Positions 23,092 through 35,435 of a stretch of 64,000 bases of DNA are shown here, piece by piece. How positions within the stretch are numbered: the first letter of the stretch is position 1; each line of letters opens with the position of its first letter. Position numbers and translations under genes: made by a program. This stretch comes from Ligustrum vulgare (lineage: Eukaryota; Streptophyta; Magnoliopsida; Lamiales; Oleaceae), in assembly GCA_963555705.1 (NCBI GenBank), contig OY743190.1, positions 10,391,501-10,455,500 of the forward strand. Direction: 5' to 3'. The notes beneath the pieces are model-generated. The model saw nothing but the letters and a program-made list of their open reading frames with translations. It was not told where the DNA came from and searched no databases.

Positions 23092-25856
23092 ATGGCCGAG
23101 CTTGCTGTTAGTGCAGCATTGCTTTCTCTTGAGATTCTGTTACCGGTTCTCAATCAGCATCTGGATCTCAAGAAAAATGTTACAGATGAAATGGAGAGTT
23201 TCAAAGGATGGCTTAGAACAATGAAAGCCTTCATAGAGGATAATGTAGACCATACTGAGCTCAGCAGGTGGCTTGATGATAAAGTGGAACAAGTTCGAGG
23301 CATTGCGTATGATATGGAGGATGTTCTTGAGGAGTATGCCCTTCATTCATCCCACGCATTTCACAGCAATAAATTCACTCAGACGGCCTTCAAAGTTGGC
23401 CATAATGTCAGGCACCACTTTCCACTTCATGGGATCTCCGGAAAAATCGCAAGCATCAAGAAGAAGATAGATGATATTGAGTTACAAAATGATTTATTTG
23501 CTAATGGTCCAAGACCTGCTGCATCAAGCTCTGGCACAGGGACTCGAGTTCAGGCGAGTCCTCTTCTCCTTGATGGTGAATTGGTTGGCTATGAAAAACC
23601 TAGGGAAGAGTTTAAAAGTCAGTTGATAGATGGAAGAAAGAGTCTAGTCAGAATAGCTGTGGTTGGTCCTGTTGGCTCCGGCAAGTCCACATTTGTAAAG
23701 AATGTGTTCGGGAAAAGAAGAATTTTGGGTCAATTCGATTGCCATGCGTGGGTTCACGTGTCTCAGCGCTTTGATGTCAAGGATCTCGTAAGTGAAATGC
23801 TAAAGAATTTTAGTGAATCTAGAAAGGAAATATATCGTGATCAGGGAGGTGGAAATACTCTAACAATGCTAAGAAATTACCTTGTTGGAAAGAAGTACAT
23901 TGTTGTTCTAGATAACATTGGGAGAAGAGAATGGGAGTGCATCAAGGATGCATTCCCAAGTGAGTTGTTGGGCAGCAGAATAATTCTCACCACCGGGGAC
24001 TCTGGTGTGGCCTCTTCAGCCCAATTTATACATCACTTAAATGGTCTAGAAGCGCTAGAGGCCTGGACCCTTTCTGTAAGAAGGCCTTCCAAGACAGTAA
24101 TGGGGAATGTCCTTCTGAGTTGAAGGATTGTTCTCTGAAAATACTGAAAAGATGTGAAGGACTGCCCTTCGCTATCTTGGCAGTAGGTGGTGCTCTATCA
24201 AATACACTGAAGTTTCCAAGGGAATGGGAGAAATTTCACAGCAGTATTGGTGCCGAAATTGAGCGCAATTCTCCCCTTTCAGTTATCACCAGTACAATAT
24301 TACCTGGGTACAAGGATCTCTCAAGCAATCTTAAAAGTTGTTTATTGTACTTCAGCATTTTCCCCGAGGATTACTCTGTTAGTCGTGGAAGGCTCGTGCG
24401 CTTGTGGGTAGCAGAACGATTTGCGACAGGAACAACAGTGAAAACTGCGGAGGAGGTAGCAGAGGACTATCTCAATGAACTAATCCAGAGAAATTTGGTT
24501 CATGTTTCCAGCTGTGCTATTGACGGTCAACCGAGATACTGCCGAGTTCTCAACCTTATGCGTGCCTTTATTGTTCAGATGTGCAAGAAAGAGAATTTTG
24601 TTTCAATTTTCTCAGAAGAACATAATATTACTGGCCACAAACCGCGTCGCCTATCTGTTCGAGGGGCTTGCACTCCTTCGTCACAGAACGGTGACTTCAG
24701 TGGGATTCGTTCTATGTCCCTATTCAGGTGTGATAATATTCCTCTCTCTGAAATTGAAAAAATCTTTAGATTGCTGAGAGTCTTAGACTTCCAAGGTTCA
24801 CCTTTGTCCAAATTTCCCAAATCAATAGTTCAACTCACCCTTCTAAACTATCTTAGTTTGAGAGATACTGAAATAGATGTCATTCCCCCATCTATAAAGA
24901 AACTTTTATACCTAGAAACATTGGACCTTAAGCAAACTAATGTGACTGAACTTCCAAAGGAAATCTGGCGACTACACAAGCTGCGGCATCTCTTTGCTTA
25001 CAAATGCAAGGTGGTGAATTATGCAGTTTTCGACTGTGTGCAAGGAACAAAGGTAAATGAAGGAATTGGAACATCAACTAAACTGCAAAAATTGTCTCTT
25101 CTGGATGTTGGCCAAAATGATAGGATCATACGAGAATTAAAATGTTTGACCCAATTAAGGAAGCTGGGACTTACTGGGATCAAGAGAGAATTTGGTAGAG
25201 ACTTGTGTGCATCTATTGAAAAGATGAAAAATCTTTCAACTTTGGATCTATGTACAACCAGTAAAGAAGAGTATCTTGAACTAGGTGATTTGGCCAATCC
25301 TCCCCGCTTTCTTCAGCGGCTGTACTTGAAAGGACGTCTGAGAGAATTCCCAGAGTGGATCTCCTCACTTCATAATCTGTTCAAAATTGGTCTTATGTAT
25401 TCTAAGTTGCTGGGCTGTCCACTGAAAGCTCTTCAAAATCTGCCTAATCTCGTGGAGCTTCAGCTGGTCGATTGTTATGTAGGCAACCAGTTGGTGTTTG
25501 AAGCTTCCAGCTTTAAGAAACTAAAGAATTTGTTGGTCGAAGAACTTTCTGCGCTACACACTGTTGTGATCGAAGAAGGATCAATGCCTGAACTACAACA
25601 AATGTCTCTTCGTAAATGTGGGAATCTGAAGATGCTTCCATTGGGCTTCCATAATCTTGGCAAGGTCGAAGAGCTGACACTGTATGACATGAACCGGGAA
25701 CTCATCGCTTCACTTAGAAAGAACGGTCAAGATCGTGAGATGGTTGTTCATATCCCTGATGTTCGTTCTTTCACTCTTAATGGCCGGTCTTGGTCATTTG
25801 AGAATCTCTCTGAGTCTTCTAAAGTTCTAACCCATGAATCAGGAAACATACAGTAA
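23092..25856 (+). pseudogene. NLR-A: CC-NB-ARC-LRR (RPM1-like) with a frameshift
   Basis: Start ATG is shared with copy B. An Rx_N-type coiled coil (residues 1-130) contains MEDVLEEY (EDVID-like, ~75-82). NB-ARC follows with P-loop GPVGSGKST (192-200), RNBS-A FDCHAWVHVS, kinase-2 VVLDNIG (~271-277), RNBS-B GSRIILTTGD, then GLPF and a CLLYFSIFPEDY RNBS-D block. About 12 leucine-rich repeats end at the TAA at 25854-25856. Relative to copy B, one base is missing at 24070-24073 (CCCTTTCTG against CCCTCTTCTG), so translation leaves frame after EAWTL and stops at 24121-24123. The frame resumes intact from there to the end. Copy A also has W to G after kinase-2 and R to G in RNBS-B, consistent with relaxed constraint. 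NLRs detect pathogen effectors and trigger immunity in the cytosol or at the plasma membrane; this copy could give only a truncated CC-partial NB-ARC protein of 343 residues. Confidence 0.9.
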
Positions 25857-26922
25857 AGTTTGAAAGTTGGAGCTCTTATACATTGTTATTTCACCAGAAA
25901 ATCCCTCTCTGCTGGGAGATTTAAGAGTAAGAGAAGCTGAATCCACAGAAATTGTTTGTATGCTCATTTTTTTAATAATGATTGTTGTATTCCTGGTAAT
26001 TGTACTGCAATACATCTGATTTTTCATTTCGAATGTTCATTTCATGTCGTAACAGTGTAATTTTCCCCGTAGTTTTCACGTCTACTAGCCTACTTGGGAA
26101 AAATTAAGTAAAATCGTTGAATTGATTTTACTGTCATGAAGCCAGCTTCTGATGTAAAAAATGGCAAATTGCATTATTTAAATATGACTTTGAGAACCAA
26201 TGTAGTTGGATTTTATTATAGAAATCTTCGCTATAAAACATGGATAATTGGTCCATAATTTATTGGCGTGCTATTGAACTACCTTTTAATTTTCTTGATT
26301 ATGATATTTAACTATATATTCAAGGAGATGCTTAACCCGCAACACGCTAGTCTTCCATTTTTCATCAACCAAAACCTAGCCCCCCCAGTAAATACTTAAT
26401 TTCAAAATAAGAAGAATAGGTGTGCGTTTTTCATTCCGTTTCGTTTGGAAGCAACTTTTTTTGATATTAAAAGGTTGACTTTGATTATATATGATTAATT
26501 TTCTGTAAGTATTTTATGCCTGGTTGAAAAGGATTTTAGAGAAAGCTAACACAAGTTAGTTTTATCAAAAAGATTAATGTGTGATAGTAAAATTTAGGCC
26601 CTAGGTATAAAAAAAATTTTAGAGGTATCATAATATGATGCTTTAAAAGAACGTAAAATTTAGTAAATCGGAAATATAATAAAATTTTTGAAAGTGTCAA
26701 TGTATGATACTTCTTGAATGAGATAACTTTCATACAACCCCATATATGTTCAAAACATGTTTAATCGTGTGAAATATTGAAGTACTTAGGAAGGATGTCC
26801 AACCTATTGAGATACTTTCTTGCCAACTTGCTTACTCTCTCAACCAAACCAAGCCAAAAGACCATTGTAACATGAGTCTCAACTTCTAATTCTTCACATT
26901 TTGTTCAGTAATACTGTAATAA
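25857..26922 (+). other. NLR-A 3' flank, paralogous to the NLR-B flank
   Basis: The trailing part of the gene is followed by sequence aligned with 52225 onward of copy B. Around 26112-26120 it preserves the uninterrupted AATTAAGTAA that hosts a MITE in copy B (52477). At 26325-26360 it has a single copy of the ~85-bp unit repeated in B. No gene. Confidence 0.65.
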
Positions 26923-29900
26923 CTAGTGTTACACCCGTGTGATACACGGTCATTTGTTACCTAAATATATCAAATTTATATTTTAATATATGAAATGAAT
27001 ATTTAATTAAAAATGAGAAAGGAATGAAGATAATTAATTACAAAGGTACATTACACATACCTTAATTATTTTTTAATTTTTTTTTACTATTCGTATGTTT
27101 ATCGTTTCAGGAATTTCTTTAAATATTGTAATTTGAATTTATTTAAAACTTGAAATGGAAAAGAAATTTACATTTAAATAGAATTTATAATAAGTAGAAA
27201 AAATAGATATATCTGTGATATACGCTTAAAATTTTATTAAAATGAAAATGAAAAGAAAAAGAAAAATAGATTGATGAACGTTCTTATTTTATTCTCTTTC
27301 ATTTTCTATTTTTAAATAAAAATATTTATGTGATATTGACAAAGTTTTATTTTTATTTTTTTTTATTTTTACGAATTTAAAAAAAAATTGTAATTGATTT
27401 TCAAAAGGGGAAGCGAACCAAGAAACCTCGGGACTTGAAAATTACAGCTATTTAAAAATCTGCATTCAATTGGATTAATTTGAATTTTATCCAAAATGAA
27501 TAATAAATAGTGAATTAATACTACTAATTACCATTTTAGAAAATGTGTTTTAGACAAAAAAAATGAGCCAATACATGTTTTTCGGAAGTGCTCTTTCTTT
27601 ATATATTATGTTTTTCTTTCGTGAGCATATTTACTCCTTGTTTGAGACATCATTATCTGCAAAATGAGTTTAATAATAATGATTTTGTGGAGAATATATA
27701 CTTAAGCACATATTTGGTATAATGAGCTGCTAAAAAATATAAATTTTTTTTTAAAAAAAAAATTATATGTAAATTATAGGGATTTTTTTCTTTTTCATTT
27801 TTTTAATTCATTTGCATAACTATTCAATTTTAATGATTATTAATGTAATTAATCTTTTCAAAATATAATTTCTAGATTATCACAAATAATTTATCACTAT
27901 TTGAATATTACTATTAGAATTGGTATCAACTATCTTATTACAATATTTGATATTTAAATTTATTAATAAATATTTCATTTCATATTTACTTTAATATTAC
28001 AGATTAAAAAGATGTGGTCATATATTTAAATAAATGTAGCAAATTAAGCAACAGGAAATGTTATTTTTGATTAAATTTTAACGAATGTATATCGTAAATA
28101 TATTTAACTTTATTTACAAAGAAATCATCTGTGCATCTCGATTCATAAAAGCGGCACGGTTGTTTAACCCACAAGACATAATACTTCATCACTTACTCAT
28201 ATGGAATTGATTTTTCAAGAATTAATTTTTCTAAAATTCATTTTCAATCACAAAAATTTTTAAAAATTATATTTTACAATTTTTCGTACTACTTTTTAAC
28301 TATACATTCTTAAAAATCACTATTTCACAAAAACAATTTTCAAAAAATCAAAGTCAAATAGTAAAAATAATAATTTGAAAATCTCGAAATTATCATAATA
28401 CGACAACCGATTAAAGTTGGAGATCACAAAATTATACAAATAATCTTATACCATATAATCTTTAAAAATTTATTAAAATTAAGAATGATTAAAAATATTA
28501 ATCATTTTATTGATATTATTAACTAAAAAGAAACCAAAGCATTAATTATTCAATATTAGTCTTTGTTCAATAATTTTTTCTATAAATTATTTAAAAGAGA
28601 TGTATTTTTCAACTACATATATATTTCAGAAAATATGATTTTTAATTAAAGATAAAGAATTATTTGACGATTAATAATTAAAACACAATTTTTATATTAA
28701 TGGCTATATATAGATTTTATAATATTAAGAACAATAAATAAATAAAATAATTTAATGATAATTTAATACCGATAACTAAAAATCTTAGTTGAACTCATTC
28801 AGTATTAGTGTTAATAATAAAATTAAAATTGATTATAAAAATATCAACCATTATTTAGTATTTAATATATATATATATAAGGCAATAAATGCATTCACAT
28901 TTGACATAAATTGATTTTGCATTCACACTGATCCACTTTGCATTCACACTATTTGATTCTATGGGACCTTACTATTTATAGAAATAGGAAAATGGGCGGG
29001 AAATTGTTCTAGAAACTACCTTACTTTTATATATAACTAGTTGATTACCCGTGCGATGCACGGAATATATAATTTTTAAATCATAAGTTTGAAAATATCT
29101 TGATTCAATCATATTAAATAAAAACATAATTTAAAATAATTTCAATAAAAAATGTTATTCAATTTTAAACTTTAAAAAAATAAAAATATTCAAAATAAAA
29201 AATGATACCTGTACACTAAGTATACCATGTCATTCAAAATTTAACATTCGTTTAAATTTTTTATATAATTTTTTTTTTTTACTTTTAATTACGTTTTTTT
29301 CTGAAAATTTGCCCACCTCATCACCTATTTTTCTTTAATATGTTATAATTTTTTATTAACTATATTTTTTTAATGTGTTGCTTACATATATTTTATTTGA
29401 AATCCAATATATTAATTAATATATTTTATTTTTCCTTATTTTTTAAACTTGTCAATTTTTGTCAAAATTGTGAAATGATAAAGCCTCCGTTTGGTAATTT
29501 TTAGTTTATAAACTTGTTTATTTATGATTTTGAGGTAAAAAATAGTTGCTAAAAATTGGAGAAAGAAAATACGTATGGTTAAAAAATTGATAGAAAATAA
29601 TTAATTATTTTTTTAACATGCGTATTGAAGAGCCTACTCATTTATTGATATAATAGAAAGTAAAATTTTAATAATTCCATTTATTTATTTTCAAAATATA
29701 TTAATTCAATTTTTTTTTCATTTCTAACTTAACAAATTTATATATATCATATATTTATTTATTTTAAAATATATTAATCCAAGTTATTCATTTTCAATGT
29801 AACACATTTACATAGAAATGATATGACATTTATTTATATTCAAATATATTAATCCAATTTTTTCATTTCCTACATAACACATGTTATTGAATTTGAAACT

Positions 29901-30357
29901 TTTAAAAAAAAATTAATCAAAATAGAAAATTCTACATGTACACTCAGTGTACCACGCCATTCAAAATTTGACACTTAATTAATTTTTTATATAAAATTTC
30001 TTTTAACTTTTATTTACGTTTTTTCTCAAAAAATTTGCCCACCTTATCACCTATTTTCCTTTTAATATGTTATAATTTTTAATTAACTTTATTATTTTTC
30101 CTTATTTTTTAAACATACCAATTTTTGTCAAAATGATGAAATGATTAAATTTTTTATCAATTTATCATTGGTGGTAAAAGGTTGAGAGCAAATAATTAAT
30201 TATTTTTGTAATATGGTTATTGAAGAACCTACTCATTTATTGACATATTAGGAAGTAAAATTTCAATAATTTTATTTATTTATTTTTAAAATATATTGAT
30301 TTAAAATTTTCATTTCAAACTTAAATAAATTTATATATCATGTATTTATTTATTTAC

Positions 30358-30364
<7 letters not shown>

Positions 30365-30409
<45 letters not shown>
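30365..30409. repeat. (TA)n microsatellite
   Basis: Pure TA run within the middle Helitron-like unit. Confidence 0.95.
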
Positions 30410-30411
<2 letters not shown>

Positions 30412-30892
30412 GGAACACATTTACATAGATATGATATTTATTTATGTTCAAATATATTAATACAATTTTTTTATTTCCTATGTAACACATTTAAATAGAT
30501 ATCACATTTATTTATGTTCAAATATATTAATTCAATTTTTTCATTTTCTACATAACACGTTTATATAGATATCATTATTTATGTTCAAATATATTAATCT
30601 AATTTTTTCAAATTTTCATTGTTACACATTTTCACATAGTACATTTATTACAATTCTTACTAAATATGTAATAAATAATAATTTTTCCTACAAAAATATT
30701 TGAATAATTCTAGAGGGACGTTTTTAATTAACATTGTGACATGCCAAAAATATATTGGATGGTATAAATAACTACCCCACTACTTAGTTTTTCATCACCC
30801 AATGTATGTGCATCATGTCACAATGTTACTTAAAAATGTCAATTAAAAATTTCTTTCTAGAAGTACACAAAATCTTTATCTTTTATTTATTT

Positions 30893-30995
30893 ATTTATAT
30901 ATATATAAGTAGAATTGAGGAGAGAGAATCATTAAATGCAAATTTTCCTCCAAAATGACTCTCTCTCCTCACTTCTACTTTTATATATATAAAGA
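30893..30995. repeat. Head-to-head inverted repeat with GAGGAGAGAGA arms
   Basis: AAGTAGAATTGAGGAGAGAG on the left faces CTCTCTCCTCACTTCTACTT on the right across a short spacer, with TATATATATA outside both arms. The arms match at about 25 of 27 bases. They may be two Helitron 5' ends (TCTCTCTCCTCA) in opposite orientation. Confidence 0.6.
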
Positions 30996-32160
30996 CTAGT
31001 GTTACACTCGTGCGATGCACGATCATTTATTACTCACATATATTAAATTTATACGTTAACATGTGAAATGAATATTTAATTAAAAATGAGAAATGAAGGA
31101 AGACAATTAATTAAAAAAAAAAGCTACACTACACATTTTTTATTTTTTTTATAGTTCGTATGTTTATCGTTCTAGGAATTTCTTTAAATATTGTAATTTA
31201 AATTGATTTAAAATTTAAAATGGAAAAGAAAAATTACATTTAAATAAAATTTGTAATAAGTAAAACAGAAACAGATATATCTGTGATATACGTTCAGAAT
31301 TTTATTAAAAGAAAAAGAAAAAGATCAAAATCAAATAGTTAAATTCCATATAAACTGGTCTAGAACGTGAAACCACCGCAATGAGAAAATTTTAAAAAAT
31401 TATAATTACGAACTATCAAAGATTCAAAATATTTAAAATTTATTCAATAATTTTCATTACAACCTGACTTTTCATTTTCCACCGAGCAATCAAAGTGTTA
31501 TGTTACCGGAAAAAAAAAAGAAAAAAAAAAATATATTTTTATACATTTTAAATAAATGTATTTCACCACACTCTATTTTGATATATTATGAGTTTGCTAA
31601 TATGCCTTTATTTTTATTTTGATAAAAATTAGTTAAACTAATTATTAAAATCAGTAATATGTATTTTACATATTTTTATTATTTAAACCTATAGTATTAT
31701 TAAACATAAATAAATAAAACTAATTAAATAAATAAATAAACAAAATGAGTAAATAAATTAATAAATGAATAAAATGAGTGTCAATTCGAATTGAAATTAA
31801 TTATTTATGACCAAATTAAATTTAGTTAAGAAATTATAAATATCATTACTTAAATAAAACAATTTTCAACTCATTCAGTATTAGTGTTGATAATAAAACT
31901 AAAATTGATTAAAAAAATATCAGCCATTATTTAGGATATATAATTAAAGCAATAAATGCGTTCACATTTATCCAGATTTTACTTTCGCATTTGACATACA
32001 TCAATTTTGTATTCACATTAATCCACTTTACATTCAAAATATTTAATTTTATGAGAATTTACTATTTATAGAAATGAAAAATGGGCGGGAAATTATTTTT
32101 AGAAACTACCCAACCTTTATATATTATAAAGATATAATATATAATATAATATGATATGAT

Positions 32161-32590
32161 ATGATTATAAGTTAATTTATTTATATTTTAAATTAAAATG
32201 TGTAGTAAAAAGTGAAGAGAGAAAATGTGTATTATTTAAAAGTGATTTGAAAAATTGTATCATTTATAAATTAATTTAAAATTGTAAAGATTGCAAGCAT
32301 GAAGTTTAATTTATTGCTCACCGTGGACAACATAAGATTTGCTCACAACTAGTAAAAAAATTGTCAAATGTCCAATATTTTAAATATTAAATACTTGACA
32401 ATTTTTCATTGACCGTGAGCAATTTTTATGTTATCCACGATAAGCAATAGATTAAAAGTGTTGCAACCATATGCTAAAGTTCATTTTCAAGCGTGTAGCA
32501 AATTGATCCCTAGGCAACATATACATTCCTTCCAATTATTTAACCGTTAAATGTATTTATAATACTTTAGCACGTATTCGGTAAAAGCAA
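32161..32590 (+). other. Continuation of NLR-A 3' flank (paralogous to 55800-56040)
   Basis: Shared landmarks with the B flank are AAAAGTGATTTGAAAAATTG and TAGCAAATTGATCCCTAGG, followed by CAACATATACATTCCTTCC. It is interrupted by a hairpin MITE at 32308-32456 that is absent from copy B. Confidence 0.65.
32308..32456. mobile_element. Hairpin MITE (TATTGCTCACCGTGG ends)
   Basis: TTAATTTATTGCTCACCGTGG on the left pairs imperfectly with the complement of the right end, TTAATCTATTGCTTATCGTGG. The next blocks (AACATAA, TTGCTCAC) also pair. The B paralog lacks the insert. Confidence 0.6.
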
Positions 32591-32809
32591 AAAAATGATT
32601 TGTAAAGATGTTTATAAACCACACAATATTTCTGCTTTTATCAATACTTTTATTGTTCGTTTTGAAAATTCGCGAAAAAGTGATACATATAATTGTCAAT
32701 GAGAAAATAGATATTTGGGTAAGTATATTTCAACAGTGATTACTATTGTCTTAAACTTTTTTAATTGTCATTGTAAAGTATATACGCAATTAAAATTATT
32801 CTTCTTGAA

Positions 32810-33190
32810 TTTGAATGAATATTCTTCACCATTTATCAGAGTTAATAGGATGCTTGGGAGGAAAATGTATTTTTCAACATGATGTTCAACAATTATTTTT
32901 ACATGGATAATATGTCTTTTGAAATTACAATAAGTTATTCTTGTTTCATGGTAAACAACTTTGGATGGGTCAAATTCCTTAAGAGCATCACTTTAAAATT
33001 TATTTTCAAGATTAACTTACGTGGGGATACTATTCGATAACAATGTATTTACGATTTCTTCTTGGTAAATTTTGTTCGTATTATCTATTACTTCGTCGAA
33101 AATGAAAAATTCTTCAATTTATTCAGGAATTAACTCGATTAGTTTGTCAATAAGATATTCAACATACTTATTTTTTGTTGAATAATTTTA
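32810..33190 (-). pseudogene. Helitron PIF1-like helicase remnant
   Basis: The minus strand of 32825-32935 reads HETRITYCNFKRHIIHVKII followed by VEHHVEKYIFLP, an acidic spacer and GEEYSF. This aligns with the C-terminal helicase block of plant Helitron Rep/Hel proteins (an NGTRL...I..A.I..G...G..VFLPRI pattern, from general knowledge of the family). Further upstream on the minus strand, EEIVNTLLSNSIPT and IDKLIELIPE correspond to preceding helicase blocks. Several stops interrupt it. It shows that an autonomous-type Helitron once sat here, close to the non-autonomous ones. Confidence 0.62.
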
Positions 33191-33624
33191 TATAATCCGA
33201 ACAAGCTACGTATAAATATATAATAATATGATTATATTATAAAATTGTATATTATTAGATATTAAATTGATATAATGAATTATGTTATTAATTGAAAAGG
33301 ATGTTATTAGGTAAAAAAAAATTAGGGTATTGATTCTGATTGTGATGCACGATTTTTCATATAATTTTTTTCTTTCATCTTTCATAATATAAATAATGTA
33401 TAGAGGAAGAATTTAAAATTAAGTGAAGTATCTTAAAATTAAAACAACAACAGGAAATGAGAATATGTAAAACATTATACAGATGTACTGGTTTTCATGC
33501 TGCAAGTGTCAATACATGCAGTCATGTTTTAATATTTAATTTCTAAATTTGGCGCCAACATCCATGTTATGCAAGTAATGGTAATTCAAATTTAGGCATC
33601 GGTACATGTTAATAAATATAACTT

Positions 33625-33821
33625 TAAAAATTTTAGGGTTTCGCGAATTTTTGCTAGTTCTCCAATTTTTTTTATATATTTTTAGTCTGTGTTAGGCTCG
33701 TTTTTTACGGTTATTATATTTTATTTTCGTCTCTTACACTTATATAAGGGGATTTTCATTCATGGTAACTTAGATTATTAAGACTTTGATTATTGAAATT
33801 GATTTGAGTGATTTTACTCTA
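33625..33821 (+). other. Diverged paralog of 17300-17522 (left part)
   Basis: AAAATTTTAGGGTTTC, then CTTATATAAGG and TTGATTTGAGTGATTTTACT, match 17300-17522 with clear divergence. The block is split by the Helitron at 33822 and continues at 36028. It shows that the region upstream of NLR-A also exists between NLR-A and NLR-B. Confidence 0.75.
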
Positions 33822-34077
33822 ATAGTAGTAAGCACGTGCATTGCACGACTCACATAAACAATACGTGATATGAGTATTAAAGTTGAAGCTATACTCTATT
33901 TTAAGGAAATTGAGGTAATTAAAGAACACGAGCTAAAACATGCTACAAAATTTATTTATTTTTTTTAAAGAAAAATAAATTAAAGATTTTGTTTTTGCTT
34001 AACTGAAATCAAAAAAGTCTATATACAGATAATTCATTCTACTTCTTCACAAATTTATTTTTATTCAATTATAAAGC

Positions 34078-34080
34078 CAA

Positions 34081-34142
<62 letters not shown>
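34078..34142. repeat. (AAT)n microsatellite
   Basis: About 21 uninterrupted AAT/ATA units inside the Helitron. Confidence 0.95.
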
Positions 34143-34144
<2 letters not shown>

Positions 34145-34587
34145 GACTTTTTCATTAAAGTGGTGAGGGTGAGGGTGTGGTACGCGGTACTTGTAGCACA
34201 ACTGAATCATGAAATGCCTCCTTTCTGAAGAGAAAAACACACTAACATTGTGTCATTGCCCTCCAACCGACTTTTGAAAGATAAATCATAATAACATGTT
34301 TATAGTCAAAATGAAAAAGAAAAGCCACTGACCTTTCTTTCTCCCAGCCCACTGTGCGTTCCACTTCCTGAACTTCTGTCTGTTTTTCAACACCCAGCAA
34401 ATAACATTCTATTCCCAGTTAACTTAATTGAAATTGCATCAAAGTCTACCAATTTTCAATTAATGCATGATCCAATTAATATGACATGGGCTGGAGCTGG
34501 ACCAATATTAAGTTGAGGAAATTACACCACATACCTATTATAGAGATTTTCTTCCAAGCATCTTCCCATGGAAATTACTCCACATAC

Positions 34588-34635
34588 CTATTATAGAGGT
34601 TTTCTTCCAAGCATCTTCCCATTCATTTCATTCAA
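34588..34635 (-). pseudogene. Possible captured exon of a poly(A)-binding protein gene
   Basis: On the minus strand a splice-acceptor-like CTTTCAG is followed by a frame reading LNEMNGKMLGRKPL, then stops. The end of the fourth RRM of plant poly(A)-binding proteins has the pattern EMNGKM...KPLYVA, from general knowledge. A TATGTGG after a 7-base insert would continue as YV. A partial second copy of the exon lies at about 34536-34570, by a ~52-bp tandem duplication. The fragment is short, so this is tentative. Confidence 0.4.
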
Positions 34636-34639
34636 CTGA

Positions 34640-35431
34640 AAGATAAGTTTAACACACTGCATGCAGATTCAGTTAAAAAATAAATTATTCTTATGCACTA
34701 GAATAACCCTACACAAATAAAGGGGAAAAAAAGACAAATACATGCTAAATTCAATACAAAACATCCAATTTCTCTAGAAAAATTTAGAGTACATTTACAT
34801 AAAACACACAAACATTGCTTTTCAACTCAGATCTACTCGCCCGAATTCACTTCCAATGGCCGGATTTTTCTCAAATTATACAATTTGCTTCAAATTTGTA
34901 GAAATATGTACGAATTCGAAGCACTAACCTTCAACATTCACAGGGGGAACCTAGAGGCGATTGTGCGAAGCCATCGATTGGGACTCCTAACTGCCGCCTC
35001 CAACTACAATCCTTTGCCAATGTAAATCCCTCGATAAATATGCACATCTCCGCAACTAAGTATGGACCCTAACTCCATTGTAAATTTTTACACGACGACA
35101 ATTGTGTAGAAATTTACTCTTAAATTGGTTGATGAGTAGCACATGTTAACCTAAGCCATAGAAATGGTGATTCAGGTTGCTCCAGCTCCGATTTGTTCCA
35201 CTGTGAACAGACGAAATCGGGGTGGAACAAAGATCAAGAATGATAGGTTTTAAAAAATGGAAAGAATGAAAAAGTACATACATGTGATGATGATTAATTC
35301 CATTTGGATTACTGCCCAAATGAGATTTTTCCTTTGATTACTTTTACTTGGCTCTTGGGGTTCTTAGTAGGTTTTCAAATGGGGAGAGATCGTGGGAGCC
35401 AGGAGTGGCCTTTTGTTTCTCGATGATATGA
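34640..35431 (-). other. Gene-like but unidentified captured sequence in the Helitron
   Basis: More balanced base composition than the surroundings, with possible splice motifs on the minus strand (for example a GAAGGTTAGT donor-like site near 34925-34935). No frame longer than a few dozen codons is convincing. I do not recognise the source. Confidence 0.3.
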
Positions 35432-35435
35432 CGAT

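Larger units (their letters stand above)
26923..32160 (-). mobile_element. Nested Helitron cluster inserted downstream of NLR-A
   Basis: Three Helitron 3' ends are read on the minus strand. Each is CTAG preceded, in minus-strand order, by a short hairpin. They are at 26923 (stems 26935-26940/26944-26949), 29037 (hairpin 29049-29063) and 30996 (hairpin 31009-31021). The 26923 and 30996 units share over 150 bases next to the end (ATTTAATTAAAAATGAGAAA). Sequence near 28880-29030 resembles 31940-32115 (GAAAATGGGCGGGAAATT), so both units share left and right parts. The paralogous NLR-B flank lacks the whole cluster; host similarity resumes near 32160. No open frame of note. Outer right boundary approximate. 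Confidence 0.65.

Noticed and set aside
24120..25856. Separate gene starting at an internal ATG (LRR protein)
   Set aside because: Copy B shows this is the continuation of the NLR frame after a 1-base deletion; the ATG is internal to the NB-ARC.
34100..35431. Functional host gene inside the Helitron
   Set aside because: Only short frames, stops after the PABP-like string and duplicated exon pieces; best read as a captured fragment.
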